Below, piece by piece: positions 24,951-37,300 of a DNA stretch of 64,000 bases. A program made the position numbers and the translations under genes. The stretch is taken from the NCBI RefSeq assembly GCF_001687325.1, contig NZ_LZRD01000001.1, positions 372,001 to 436,000 of the forward strand, written 5' to 3'. This stretch comes from Streptomyces sp. PTY087I2 (GTDB lineage: Bacteria > Actinomycetota > Actinomycetes > Streptomycetales > Streptomycetaceae). The notes below the pieces were generated by a model, which did not search any database, was not told where the DNA came from, and was given only the letters and a program-made list of their open reading frames with translations. How positions within the stretch are numbered: position 1 is the stretch's first letter; the number at the start of each line of letters is the position of its first letter.

Positions 24951-26674
24951 GGCTTCCTCTCCGTCGGCGCGGCGGGGCGGATCGGCACGGGGATGACCCG
25001 GTGGGTCGGCGGGGGTGCGGTGGGGTCGACCGACGCGGTGAAGGGCTTGCCGTCGTCGCGGCAGACGAACTGCATGACGTGGCGTCCGGCGGCGGCGGCC
25101 CGGATGAGGCCGCCGGTGGTGGCCCAGACCCCGGACTGGTAGAAGTCGCGCAGCCCGGGAAGGCCCGGGCCGTGCTTCTTGACCAGCTCTTCGAGCTTCT
25201 CCCCGCTCTCCACGAACGGCTGCCAGCCGAGCACGGTCCCGTCGTAGTTGCCGGTGTAGCGGACCTGGGTGAGGGGGCTGGAGACGTCCCGGACGACGAT
25301 CGCGTCCCGCAGGCCGGGGTGGCGCTGTTCCAGGAAGCCGACGAGCGCTTCGCGGGCCCGCCGTTTCGCCGCGTAGTAGCCGCGCCCGTGACGTACGGGC
25401 AGGGTGTGCAGTTCCTGGCCGCCACGGGTGCGGGTGACCTGTTCGGGGCCCTCGTCCAGGGCGCGCCAGGGGGCGATGTCGCAGAAGTAGGTGGCGTAGA
25501 CGACGGTGGTGCCGTCCGGGGACAGCTCGGGGTAATGGTGGCTGCGGAACTGGACGTTGATGCTGGGGTGGCGGATGCCGGTCAGCTCGGCGGCCAGGGC
25601 CTCGTCGATGAGGTGCGTGGTGCAGGGGTCACCTTCGGGGAAGGGGCGGGAGAGACCGAGGAAGAGGGTGAAGTAGCCGGGGAAGACCATGCCGGGTTCA
25701 TGGATGGTCTCGGTGTAGAGCTTGCGGTAGTCCTCGCCCAGGTAGGCGCCCTTCAGGAATTTCATCGTGGTGGTGTAGCCGTCGCAGGCCGACACGACGA
25801 TGTCCGCGCGCAGTTCGCCGCCGTCGCTGAGCCGGACGCCCACCGCCCGGTCGTCCTCGACGATCACCGACTCGACCTTCGTGTTGTACGTGACCTCGCC
25901 GCCGAGTTGCCGGTAGCGGGCCTCGATCGATTCGGCCAGGCCGAGGGAGCCGCCCTCGGGGACGCCCGCGGAGAGGTTGGCGTGCGAGGCGAGTTGGAAG
26001 TGAAACGGGAGGACGGGGAAGGCCGGGTGCTTCTCGTACAGGATGAAGTTGAACGCCTCCCGCAGGAGGGGGTCCTTGAACCGCGCCGAGAAGTCGGTCA
26101 TCAGGACGGTGATCGAGGTGCGTACGGCGTTGAAGTACGGCAGGAACGAGGCGAGCATCCGCCAGCGCTCCCGCCGCCCCATCAGTCCGACGGGCTTGAG
26201 GAAGGGGTAGACGGCCAACGCCTTGCGGAAGCTGCGGAGTTGTCCGCAGAATCTCCGTACGAGGCGGGCGTCGGCCGGTGAGATGCCGATGAGGTGGGCT
26301 TCGAGACGGTCCGGGTCGGAGTAGAAGTGGACGGCCCGCCCGTCGGTGCCGCGCACGATGTTGAAGACGTCGAAGTGGCGGATCTCCTTGCCCTGGAGGG
26401 CACCGAGCTCCAGCCAGATCTGGTGCATCTCGTTGCCGGGGCCGCTGCCGAGGAGCCAGCTGACGCAGGCGTCCAGGGTGAAGCCGCCGCGCTCCCAGGC
26501 GGTGCAGCAGCCGCCGGGGATCTCGTGCATCTCCAGGACGCGGGTGCGGTAGCCGTTCATCCGGGCGTAGCAGCCGGTGGAGAGGCCGCCGAGCCCGGCC
26601 CCGATGATGATCATCGTCTCCCGGGGGCTGCGCGCGCCGCCGTCTCGCCGGGGCCTGCTCCTGTTGCCGCTCAT
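24947..26674 (-). CDS. ftdD: FAD-dependent oxidoreductase (phytoene desaturase-like) of PTM cluster, second copy
   Basis: 575 aa from ATG 26674. An Arg-rich leader is followed by the FAD dinucleotide-binding motif MIIIGAGLGGLSTGCYAR and IPGGCCTAWERGG, characteristic of CrtI/CrtISO-type flavoproteins. The C-terminal FAD-contact region reads GVWATTGGLIRAAAAGRH. It overlaps ftdC by ATGA and ftdE by ATGA, so the three are translationally coupled. Together with FtdC it is expected to form the outer carbocycles of the polyene tetramate by redox-driven cyclisation. The same frame is open far upstream through ftdC, but that part is antisense-like Arg/Pro sequence. Confidence 0.9.
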   Translation of the reverse strand: MSGNRSRPRRDGGARSPRETMIIIGAGLGGLSTGCYARMNGYRTRVLEMHEIPGGCCTAWERGGFTLDACVSWLLGSGPGNEMHQIWLELGALQGKEIRHFDVFNIVRGTDGRAVHFYSDPDRLEAHLIGISPADARLVRRFCGQLRSFRKALAVYPFLKPVGLMGRRERWRMLASFLPYFNAVRTSITVLMTDFSARFKDPLLREAFNFILYEKHPAFPVLPFHFQLASHANLSAGVPEGGSLGLAESIEARYRQLGGEVTYNTKVESVIVEDDRAVGVRLSDGGELRADIVVSACDGYTTTMKFLKGAYLGEDYRKLYTETIHEPGMVFPGYFTLFLGLSRPFPEGDPCTTHLIDEALAAELTGIRHPSINVQFRSHHYPELSPDGTTVVYATYFCDIAPWRALDEGPEQVTRTRGGQELHTLPVRHGRGYYAAKRRAREALVGFLEQRHPGLRDAIVVRDVSSPLTQVRYTGNYDGTVLGWQPFVESGEKLEELVKKHGPGLPGLRDFYQSGVWATTGGLIRAAAAGRHVMQFVCRDDGKPFTASVDPTAPPPTHRVIPVPIRPAAPTERKP

Positions 26675-28371
26675 GAGTTCTCGCCCTCGCGTGCCGACCA
26701 CCGGTCGAGCTGCGGCAGGTGCCCCAGCTTTCCGGGGTGCCACGGTTCGTCGCCCTTGCTCTCCCAGGCCCGGAATTCCAGGCCGAGTTCGCGGCAGAGG
26801 TACTGGACGGCGAAGCGGCCGGTGGAGGCGGCGCGGATCAGACCGCCCATGCCGACCCACTGGCCGGCCATGGAGAAGCCGCTCAGTCCGGGCAGCCGCA
26901 TCCGGTCCTTGCCGACCAGGCGCGCGGCGACGTCGTCGGCGTCGGAGAAGGCCTTCCAGGCGAGGATGGAGCCGCCCAGGTTGCCGGTGTAGCGGTGGGT
27001 CGTGGCGGGCGTGGCGACCTCGACGATCTCGATGCGGTCGGCGATGCCGGGGGTACGGCGCTCCAGGAAGTCCCGGACGAAGTCGGCGACTTCGCGTTTG
27101 CGGCGGCGGTATTCCTTGCGGTTGCGGGTGCGCAGGTCCTTCCAGTGGGCGTAGTCGCTGAAGTAGGTGCAGTGCAGGACGGAGCGGCCGGGTGGCGCGA
27201 AGCCTCCCGAGTAGCGGGAGCGGGCCTGGACCACGAGGCTGTCCTGCAACGCGCCGGGGAGGTGGTCCGCGTCGGCCGGGCCGAGGAGGTGGGTGGTGCT
27301 GTGCGCCTCGTCGGGGTCCAGGTCGCCGCGCAGGCCGACGAAGGCGGAGACGACGGCGGGGAAGAGGGTGCCGGGACGGTGGAGGAGGTCGGTGTAGAGC
27401 TTGTCGATGCGGGGGCCGGTGTACCGGCCGCCCAGGAGCCCGTAGACGGTGGTGTGACCATCGCATGCGGAGACCACATGGTCGGCGAAGTACCGCTTTC
27501 CGCCGCGTAGTTCGATGCCGATCGCCCGGTCGTTCTCGACCAGGATCCGTTCCGTCCGGGCCCGGTAGGTGATCGTGCCGCCCAGACTCCGGTAACGCTC
27601 CTCGATCGACCGGGCGAGGCCGAGCGAACCGCCTTGCGGGAAACCGGCATTGCCGTGGTGGGCGGCCGCCATGTTGAAGAGGTACGGCAGCAGCGGGAAG
27701 CCTCCCGGGTCCTGGAAGAAGATGTTGCGGAACGCCTTGCGGAGCAGCGGGTCCTGGAACCGGTCGGCGAAGGCGTGCATCGGGGTCGCCGCGGTCCGCC
27801 AGAACAGCCGGAAGGCGGGGAGCACCGTCCGCAGGGTCTCGGCCCGTTCCCGTACGGTCCGCAGGGCGGGCGCGGTCAGGAACGGGTACAGCTCGATGTC
27901 GATGAACCGCCGCAGGTCCCGGGTGAAGGCCCGGATGTGCGGGGCGTCGGCGGGCGACAGGTCCAGGAGGTGGGCCTCCAGGCGGTCGGGGTCGTTGTAG
28001 AACGTCACCGACCGGCCGTACTCGTCCTCGACCTTGTTGAACAGCTCGAAGTTGGTGACGGACTTGCCGTCCAGCGCGCCGAGTTCGGCCCACACCTGGT
28101 GGGCGTCGTTGCCCGGGGCGGTGCCGATGAGCCATTCGATGCAGTAGTCGAAGAGGTAGCCGTCCCGCGACCAGGCGGTGCAGCAGCCGCCGGGCAGCAC
28201 GTGCTTCTCGAAGACGCGGGTCCTGGCACCGCTCATCTGCGCGTAGCAGCCGGTGGAGAGGCCGGCCACACCCGCACCGACGACGATGACGCGGGGCGGG
28301 GTGCCGGGGGTGCGTTCCCTGGTCGTCCAGTCGGAGGACTCCGTGGGGGCGGTCCTGTTCTCAGCCGTCAT
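26671..28371 (-). CDS. ftdC: FAD-dependent oxidoreductase (phytoene desaturase-like) of PTM cluster, first copy
   Basis: 566 aa from ATG 28371 (MTAENRTAP), overlapping the end of ftdB by 11 nt. The FAD motif VIVVGAGVAGLSTGCYAQ, LPGGCCTAWSRDG, and the C-terminal QWVGMGGLIRAASTG are shared with FtdD. The two proteins are clear paralogues over their full length, including GGSLGLA.SIE.RYR and VVSACDG. In PTM pathways (PtmB/IkaB/OX1-3 homologues) this enzyme acts on the ornithine-linked bis-polyene tetramate to start ring formation. Confidence 0.9.
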   Translation of the reverse strand: MTAENRTAPTESSDWTTRERTPGTPPRVIVVGAGVAGLSTGCYAQMSGARTRVFEKHVLPGGCCTAWSRDGYLFDYCIEWLIGTAPGNDAHQVWAELGALDGKSVTNFELFNKVEDEYGRSVTFYNDPDRLEAHLLDLSPADAPHIRAFTRDLRRFIDIELYPFLTAPALRTVRERAETLRTVLPAFRLFWRTAATPMHAFADRFQDPLLRKAFRNIFFQDPGGFPLLPYLFNMAAAHHGNAGFPQGGSLGLARSIEERYRSLGGTITYRARTERILVENDRAIGIELRGGKRYFADHVVSACDGHTTVYGLLGGRYTGPRIDKLYTDLLHRPGTLFPAVVSAFVGLRGDLDPDEAHSTTHLLGPADADHLPGALQDSLVVQARSRYSGGFAPPGRSVLHCTYFSDYAHWKDLRTRNRKEYRRRKREVADFVRDFLERRTPGIADRIEIVEVATPATTHRYTGNLGGSILAWKAFSDADDVAARLVGKDRMRLPGLSGFSMAGQWVGMGGLIRAASTGRFAVQYLCRELGLEFRAWESKGDEPWHPGKLGHLPQLDRWSAREGENS

Positions 28372-31300
28372 GGGGCACCTCCCCGGCGATGACCGAGCGC
28401 ACCAACTGGGCATTGCGCACCAGGTGTTTGGCGTCGAGCATGTCGGCGTGGACGCCGGAGCCGCGCAGTACGGCGGTGGCGCCGGTGGAGCTGCCGTGCC
28501 AAGTGCCGTGTTCCCCGGCGGCGTACAGGGCGGCCTTCTCCTCGTCGGTGATGACGGTGACCGTCGCGGCGACGGTGCCGGTGTTGGGGGTGCGCCCGCA
28601 GAAGGCGAGGTATTCGGCGGCGTGGGCGAGGGTTTCGTGGGTGACGGCGTCGGATCCGGTGTGTTTTCGTACGTGGTCGGCGAGTTCGGCCTCGAAGGCG
28701 GCGATGCCGGAGGCGTCCGGTTCGTAGGCGGTGAGGATGCGGCGGGAGTCGAGGATGACGACGTGGGCGACGCGGCGGCCCCGCCGCTCCAGCTCCTTGG
28801 CGGTCTCGAAGGCGAGGTTGCCGCCGAGGGAATAGCCGAGGAGCAGGCACGACCCTTCGGGTTGGTCGGCCTCGATCAGGTCGGCGTACCGGGCGATCTT
28901 GTCGTCGCCGGGGAGGTAGTTGAAGCCGATGACGCGGTGGTCGGGGAGCTGGGCGGCCAGGCCCCGGTAGACGAGCCCGTGGCCGCCGGCGGGCGGGAAG
29001 CAGAAGAGGGTGGGGTGCTGTCCGGCGTTGAAGGTCAGGCTGGGCAGCTCGTCGGCGCTCGCCCCGAGCAGGACGTCCTGCACCGTGGCGGCCATGCCGT
29101 GCAGGGTGGTGACCTGGTAGAGCCTGCTGACGGGAACGCCGATGCCGAACTCGGTGCGCAGGAGGTGGAGGAGTTCGATGAGCTTGATCGAGCTGCCGCC
29201 GAGCTCGAAGAAGTCGTCCTCCAGGCCCACCTGTTCGCGCCCCAGGAGTGCCTTCCAGTGCCGGGCGACACTGGTCTCGTACAGCGTCACGGGTTCTTCG
29301 TGCGGCCGGTCGCCCGCCTCGGCGCCGGGTGCGGGCAGGGCGGCCGTGTCGACCTTACCGTTGGCGGTGAGCGGCAGTTCGGGCAGCTCGGTGAAGTGCG
29401 ACGGGATCATGTACGAGGGCAGTGAGCGAGCCAGATGGCGGCGCAGCGCCCGGACGTCCAGGGTCGCTCCGGCCTCCGGTACGCAGTAGGCGCAGAGGGC
29501 CTCGTCTCCCCCGGTGTCGGTGCGTACGGTGACGACGGCCCGGGCGAGCGGCGGCCACTGGGCGAGGTGCGCCTCGATCTCGCCGATCTCGATGCGGTGG
29601 CCGCGCAGTTTGATCTGCCCGTCGGTCCGGCCGAGCAGATGGACGCGGCCGTGCGCGTCCCAGCGGGCGATGTCGCCGGTGCGGTAGAGCCGTTCGGGGC
29701 GGGCGTCGGCGGCCATGGAGAGCGTACGGGTGATGAAACGCTCCTCGGTCTGTTCGAGGTCCCCGGCGTAGCCGAGGGCGACGCCGTCGCCGCCGATCCA
29801 GAGTTCGCCGGGCACACCGGGCGGGACGGGCTCGCCGTGGGCGTCGAGGATATGGAGGGAGCTGTTGGGCAGGGGGCGGCCGATCGGGACCATCGCGCCG
29901 GGCTCCAGGTCGTCGACAGGCCCCTCGAAGTACGCGCTGTCGATGGTGGCCTCGGTGAGGCCGTACGAGTTGACGAGCCGGGTTCCGGGTCCGCACAGCT
30001 CGGCCAGCCTGCGGTACTCGCCCACGCTCCAGGCGTCCGAGCCGACCACCAGCAGCCGCAGGAAGTCCAGCCGCAGTCCTTCCCGTGTGCAGTGGTCCAT
30101 CAGTCCGCGGACGACGGCTGGCACGAACTCGGCGCAGTCGACGCGTTCCTGACGCATCGTACGGTAGAGGCGTGTGGTGTCGAAGAGGAGGTCGCGGTCG
30201 GCCAGGACGAGCGTGCCGCCCGAGCACAGGGCGCGCACCAGGTCGCCGGTGAACACGTCGAAGGAGGGTTCGGCCATCTGGAGGTGGGTTCTCACGTCCG
30301 TGTCCAGCCGGTACGCCGCACGCCATGCGGCCTGGGCGGAGGCCAGGTTGCGATGGCTGACGCGTACGGCCTTGGGGCGGCCGGTGGAGCCGGAGGTGGT
30401 GATGACGTACGCGGGTGAGTCCGGGGCGGCCGGGGCCGCCGGGCCGTCGGGGTGCGGTTCGGTGCGGGCGAGGGCGGCGAGGGTGAGCGTCGGGACGGTC
30501 AGTGCTCCGGTTGCCCCGGGCCCGGAGTCGTCGGCGACGAGGACGAGCTCCGCCCCGGTGGCCGATACGAGGTGGGCGAGCCGGTCGGCCGGCTGGTCGG
30601 GCCGGAGCGGGAGATAGGCGGCGCCCGCCTTCAGCACGGCGATCAGGGCGACGATCAGCTCGGGCGACTTGTCCAGGCTGAGCACGACGACCGAGCCTTC
30701 GCCGATCCCGAGCGTCCGCAGGCGAACGGCGGTGTCGGCGGCCCGCCGTTCCAGTTCCGCGTACGTCAGCCGGTGTGCATCGCCGTGCGGAGAGGGAGTA
30801 ATGACGGCGACGGCCGTGGGGTGTTCGGCCGCGGCGCGGGCGATCAGCGCGTGGACCGGAGTGAAGGGACCGTCGTCCTGGGGGCCGTTGGACGGCAGCG
30901 CCGGACGGCTCCACTCCCCCACGAGCCGTTCCCGCTCCCCGTCGCCGAGCATCGCCAGCCGGGAGGCGGACTGTTCGCCCGGTGCGCGGGTCATCCGGTC
31001 GAGGAGGCGGGTGTAGTGGGCGGCCATGCGGCGCATGGTCTCGGGGAGGAAGAGGTCGGTGTTGTACTTGAAGACGCAGTGGAACCGGCCTTCCGCCTCG
31101 TCCTCGTAGACGGACAGCGTTATGTCGAACTGGCCTTCCTCCTCCGGTAGTTCGATGTACTCCAGGCGGTACCCGTACTGCTCGGTGGCCACCTTGTGGG
31201 TGAGGAGGATGAACATCGCCTGGAAGACGGCGGAGCGGCTGGGGTCGTGCTGGAGGCCCAGCTCCTCGACGAGGAGGACGAAGGGGTACTCCTGGTTGTC

Positions 31301-34300
31301 CAGACCGCCGAGCACGGTCCGGCGGACCTGTTGGAGCAGTTCGGCGACGGTCGGGTCGTCGGACAGGTCGGCGTGCAGGGGCAGCGGGTTGACGAAGTAG
31401 CCGTAGACGGAGGCGAAATCCTGCCGGGTGCGGCCGGTCACCGGGCTGCCGACGACGATGTGGTCCTGCCCGGAGTAGCGGTGCAGCAGGAGGTAGTAGG
31501 CGCTGAGCAGCACCATGAACGGGGTGACACCGTGTGTCCGGGCCAGGGCATGGACGCGGGCGCTCAGCGCGTCGTCGAGGACGAAGAACTCCGAGGCCCC
31601 GTTGTGGGTCTGGACCGCCGGGCGCGGTCTGTCGACGGGGAGGTCCAGGAGCGGGACCTCGGCCGGCAGATGGGACCGCCAGTAGTCGAGCATGCCCGCG
31701 GCTTCGGGTCCGGCCAGGAAGGCGTTCTGCTGGTTGAGGAAGTCGAGGTAGCGGGCTTCGACCGGCGGGAGCCGGTGCTCCTGGTTGCGGCGCAACGCCT
31801 CGTAGACGGCGAGGAGTTCGTCGATGAAGGTGAAGGTGGAGATGGCGTCGGAGACGATGTGGTGGACGGCCTTCATGATGATCCAGCGGTCCGGCCCCCG
31901 TTTGAAGAGGCGGAAGCGGATCAGCGGGTCGTGGGCGAGGTCGTAGGGCTTGCGGTACTCCTCGACGATCGTGGCGTGGATGGTCTCCCAGTCCTCGCCC
32001 TGGACGTCGAAGAGGGCGAGGTCGGTCCTGGCGTCCTCGGAGACCCGCTGCACGGCCTGCCCGTCCGCCAGAAGGAAGTTGGTGCGCAGCGCGGGGTGGC
32101 GGGCGATGAGCCGGCGGACGGCCTCGAACATCAGATCCGGTTCGAGGGCGACGTTCACCTCGACGGCCCCGCCGATGTTGTACGCGTAACCATCGGGGTT
32201 GAGGTGCTTGAGGAACCAGAGCGCCTTCTGGTTCTGGGTCAGCGGGTACTGCCGTTCGTCGCTGTGGAGTTGGACCGCGCCCGCCGTTCCTTCGGGGTCT
32301 GTCGTGGATGCCAGGGCACTGATTCCGTCGTGGAGCTGCGCGGCGAGTTCCCCGGCCGGGGTGCCGCTGAGCAGGGCGACCACGGGCAGGGCGACGCCGA
32401 GTTCGGCGTGGATCCGGGCCCGTAACTCCATGGCGAGGAGCGAGTCGAGGCCGAGTTCGCCGAGACCGGTGGCGGGGTCGATACGGTCCGCGCCGGTACG
32501 CAGGACGGTGGCGGCCAGGGCGGCGAACCGCTCGGCGACGAGGGCGCGTCGGGCCTCGTCCCCGGCCGTACGGAAGGTGTCGAGGAACCCGTTGCCGGAG
32601 GCGGTCTCCGCGGGCGGGGCGGCGGCGGCCGCGAGGTCGGCGACCAGCGGCGGCGGGGACGGGTACCAGGCGAGGAAGACCTGCCAGTCGACGACGGTGG
32701 CGACGACGAGCTGTGCGTGGTCCTGGCCGATGACGCGCTCCAGGACGGCCATACCCGTGTCCGGGGAGAGCGAGCTCATGCCCCGGCTGTGCAAGTAGTG
32801 CTCGACCAGGCCGAGTTCCTCGATCATGCCGGTGGCCCAGGGGCCCCAGTCCAGGCTGAGCGCGGGCAGGCCCTGGGCGCGGCGGTGGTGGGCGAGGGCG
32901 TCCAGGAAGGCGTTCCCCGCGGCGTAGTTGGTCTGGCCCGCCGTGGTCAGCAGGGAGGCGATCGAGGCGAACAGCACGAAGTGGTCGAGAGGTTCGTCCC
33001 GCAGATGCCGGTGCAGCAGGTGGGCTCCGACGGTCTTGGGGTCGTGGACGGCGTCGAAGGCGGCCCGGTCGAGATCGGCGACAAGAGTGTCGCGGACCTG
33101 GCCGGCGAGATGGAACACCCCGCGTACGGGCGGTGCTCCGCTGCGCCGGTGGGCGTCGAGCCAGCCGGTCAGGGCGTCCTCGTCGGTGATGTCGAAGGCC
33201 GCCGGGACCGGGTGTGCGCCGAGCGTCTCCAGCTCGCGGAGCAGGGCCACGGCCCGGCCCTCGGCGGTGGCGGGGTCGGTTCCGGCCCACTTCTCCCGGG
33301 GCGGTACGGGGGTGCGCCCGACCAGGACGATCCGGCGGGCTCCCCGGCGTACGAGCGTGCGGCACAGCAGCCGGCCGAGCGCGCCGAACGCGCCGGTGAC
33401 GAGGTAGCTTCCGTCGGCCCGCAGGCGCAGCGGCAACGGCCGGGTCAGGTCCCCGGCGGGGCACAGGCGGCCGGTGCGGCGGCCGCCGTCGCGCAGGGCG
33501 ATCTCCGCTTCGTCGTCGCTGAGCGCTTCGGCCAGGAGTGCGGCGGCCTCGGCCCGGTCGCCTTCGGGGCCGGGCCGGCGCCGGGGGTCGAGGTCGATGA
33601 GTTTGCCGGGGTGGTCGGTGAGTTCCTGGTGGCGCAGGACGCGGCCGATGCCCCAGGCGGGTGCTCCGAGGGGTTCGGGGGCTTCGCCGGGCAGGGCGGG
33701 CTGGGCGCCTCGGGTGACGATGTGCAGGCGGCCCCCTTCGCCCCGGGAGGACAGCTGGCGGGCGAGGGCGATCAGGGAGTACGCGCCCGCGCCGGTGTGG
33801 TCCGCGAGGGCGGTCCGGTCGCACGCGGCGAGGGCGGGGGCGTCCAGGTTCCACAGGTGCAGGACGGTCCCCCGGAAGGGCCCGCCGTCGCGGTCGAGGT
33901 CGGCGAAGAGGCGTCGCAGGTCGGTGTCGGACGCGGGGTCGACGGTGTAGGTGCGGCCGTCGGCGGAGGCTGTGTAGGCCGCGCCCCGGTGCACCAGGCG
34001 GCAGCGTTCGCCCCGGGTCTCGGCCAGGGCGGCGAAGGCGTCAGCGAGGCCTCCGGTGTCGGCGAGGAGCAGCCAGCTCACGTCCCGCGCCGGGGCTGCG
34101 GTGTCCTCGGCGGGCAGCGGCGGGCAGTCGGTCCAGACGGGTTCGGCGAGCCAGGAGTCGATCGTGGTGCGGGCGACGGCGGTGGCGGCCTTCTCGACGT
34201 CGGCGGCGCGGAAGCCTTCGATACGGCCGAGGGGCGTGCCGTCGTCGGCGTACAGGGCGATGTTGCCGAGGGTGGTGTCCGCGTCGGCGGGCAGCAGGGT

Positions 34301-37300
34301 GGCGTGGGCCCAGAAGGGCTGGTCGCCGATGGGTTCGAGGGCGACCTCGTCCAGAGAGAGCGGCAGCCTGATCCCGGTGGCCGGGGCGGGGTCCTCGGGG
34401 GCCACGGGGATCAGCGGCGTCAGGAGCGTCTGGAAGCAGGCGTCGAGCAGGACGGGGTGAAGGTGGTGGCTGGCGGCGTCGTCGCCGATCGCCTCGGGCG
34501 GGCGGATCCGGGCGAGGACCTCGTCGGCGCCGATCCAGACCTCCTCCACGGCCTGGAAGGCGGGCCCGTAGTGGTAGCCGAGGGCGGCCAGCGCGGTGTA
34601 GCAGTCGGGCCCTTCGAGGTGGCGGCGGGATCTGGCCCGGATCGCGGGGGCGTCGAGCGGCGGAGCGGTGCGGCGGCGCTGGCCGGTGCGGACGATTCCG
34701 GCGGCGTGGACGGCCCGTTCGCCGTCCTCCCCGGTCGGGGAGGCGATGGTGAAGGCGGCGTTCTCCAGGGAGAGGGACACCTCCACGGTGCGGTCCTCGC
34801 CGTCGGGCAGGAAGAGCGCCTTGCGCAGATCGATGTCGGCGAGGACGGCGGTGGTGCCGCCCGTGAGCCGCAGGACGGCCTGGGCCGCCATCTCCAGGTA
34901 GCCGGCGGCGGGGAAGACCACGGTGTCCTGGATGCGGTGGTCGGCGAGGTAGGGCAGGGCCTCGGTGTCCGGGCGGGCCTGCCAGGTGGGTTCGGTGGCG
35001 TCGGTGCGGCGGCCGAGGAGCGGGTGGTCGCGGTGGCCGAGCCGGACCTGGGCGACCGGGCGGGGCTCGGTCCAGTGGCGGTCGCGGCGGAAGGGGTGGC
35101 GGGGCAGGGTGACGGGCCGGCCGGTGGGCTGGAGCAGGTCCCAGTCGACGGGGACGCCGAGGGTGTGGAGCGTACCGAGGGAGACGGCGAAACGCTCGGT
35201 CTCGTCCTCCTTGCGGCGGATCGAGGGCAGGGTGAGCGCGGACCTCCCGCCCGCGTCGAGGCATTCGCGGATCGCGTGGCCGAGGACGGGGTGCGGGCCG
35301 ATCTCCAGGAAGACGCGGTGGCCGTCGTCGGCGATACGGTCGATCGCCGACCGGAAGCGGACCCGGTCGCGGACGTTCTTCCACCAGTAGGCGGCGTCGA
35401 GTTCCCCGCCCCGGGCGGTTCCTTCGACACCCGTGAGATACAACGGAACCTGAGCCGCACGCGGCTCCAACGGGGCCAGTTCCGCGAGCAGTTCATCCTT
35501 GATGCGTTCCATGCCGACGCTGTGGTAGGGCACTTCGACAGTGAGGAACTTCGCGAACTGCTGCTCGGCCCGCAACTCTTCGGCGAGCAGGGTCAGCGCC
35601 GCCTCGTCCCCGGCCAGGGTGATCGCGGTGGGGCTGTTGACGGCGGCGATGGAGACCCGGTCGCTGTAGGGGCGCACCCGGCGCTCGGCCTCGTCCTCGG
35701 TGAGACCGACGGCGAGCATGGTGCCCGTGCCGGCCAGGGTCTGCTGGAGACGGCTGCGGTGCACGACGATCCTGGCCGCGTCCCGCAGGGAGTAGACGCC
35801 CGCCGCGTGGAAAGCGGCGATCTCGCCGGTGCTGTGGCCGACCACGGCGTCGGGGCGTACTCCGTGGGACCGCCACAGGGCGGCCAGGCCGACCTGTACG
35901 GCGAAGTTCGCGGGCTGGGCGAGCCAGGTCTCGGCCATCCGGGAGACGGACTCGTCGGCGGTCAGCTCCTCGACGAGGGACCAGTCGGCGAACTCCCGCA
36001 GCGCGCGGTCGCACGCGGTGACGGCCTCCCGGAATACCGGTTCCTCAGCCAGGAGTTGACGGCCCATGCCCCACCACTGGGGGCCCATGCCGGTGAAGAC
36101 CCAGACCAGTTTGCGGTCGGCGGCGTCCCGGGCCCGGCCGTGGACGACCCGGGGGTGCGGCTCGCCCCGCTCGTGGGCGGCCAGGGCCTCGTCGAGGGAG
36201 GCGCGGGAGGAGTGGACGACGGCCAGCCGTTCGGGCAGGTGCTGGCGGCGGTGGGCCAGGGTGTGGCCGAGGTCGTCGAGGGCCACGGCCGGGCCGTCGT
36301 CGCCCGCCAGTTCGGCCCGGATCCCGGCCGCCAGCTCCGGCAGGGCCTCCGGGCGACGGGCGCTGAGCGGCAGGATGCTCCAGCGCCGTTCGGCGGCTGC
36401 GGCGTTCCGGGGGGCCGGCGGAACGGGCGGCGGGGCCTCCTCCAGGACGATATGGGCGTTGGTGCCGCCGAAGCCGAAGGAGTTCACCCCGGCGCGGGCG
36501 GGCCCTTCGTGGGCGGGCCAGGCGGTGGGCCGGGTGGGGATCTCGTACGGCAGGGACGCCGGGTCGATGGCGGGGTTGAGGTTCTCCAGGTTGATGTGGG
36601 GCGGGATCGTGCGGTGCTCGATGCTCAGTACGGTCTTGATCAGCCCGGCGATCCCGGCGGCGGATTCGGTGTGGCCGATGTTCGTCTTGACCGAGCCGAC
36701 GTAGGCGCGGGCGCCCGGGGCCCGTCCGACGGCGAGCGCGCGGGCCAGGGCGTTCGCTTCGATCGGGTCGCCGACGGGGGTCGAAGTGCCGTGCGCCTCC
36801 ATGTACTGGAGGTCGCCGGGGGTGATGCCCGCCTCGGCGCAGACCCGGCGGATGAGGTCGACCTGGGCGTCGGGGTTGGGCACGGTGATGCCGTTGGTGT
36901 GACCGTCCTGGTTGACGCCGCTGGCCAGGATCACCGCGTGGATCCGGTCCCCGTCCCGTACGGCGTCGTCCAGCCGCTTCAGCGCGACGAGGCCGACGCC
37001 TTCGGCCCGCACATAGCCGTCGGCGGCGGCGTCGAACGTACAGGAGCGGCCCTCGGGCGACAGGAACCCGCCCTTCGTCTCGGCGACGGTGTACTGCGGG
37101 GCCATGTGCAGCAGGGTGCCGCCGGCCAGCGCGAGGTCGCTCTCCCCGTTGTGCAGCGCCTGGCAGGCGAGGTGGACGGCGACCAGGGAGGAGCTGCACG
37201 CGGTGTCGACGGACAGGCTCGGGCCGCGGAAGTCGAAGCAGTACGAGATGCGGTTCGAGACCATCGTCATCATGGTCCCGGTCGCGGTGTGGGCGGCCAG

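Noticed and set aside
23842..25425. Upstream extension of the P450 frame across ftdE and ftdD
   Set aside because: Arg/Pro/Gly-rich and overlaps two recognised genes; the P450 starts at GTG 23841.
26675..28135. Upstream extension of the ftdD frame across ftdC
   Set aside because: Out-of-frame translation of ftdC; the true ftdD start is ATG 26674 with ATGA coupling.
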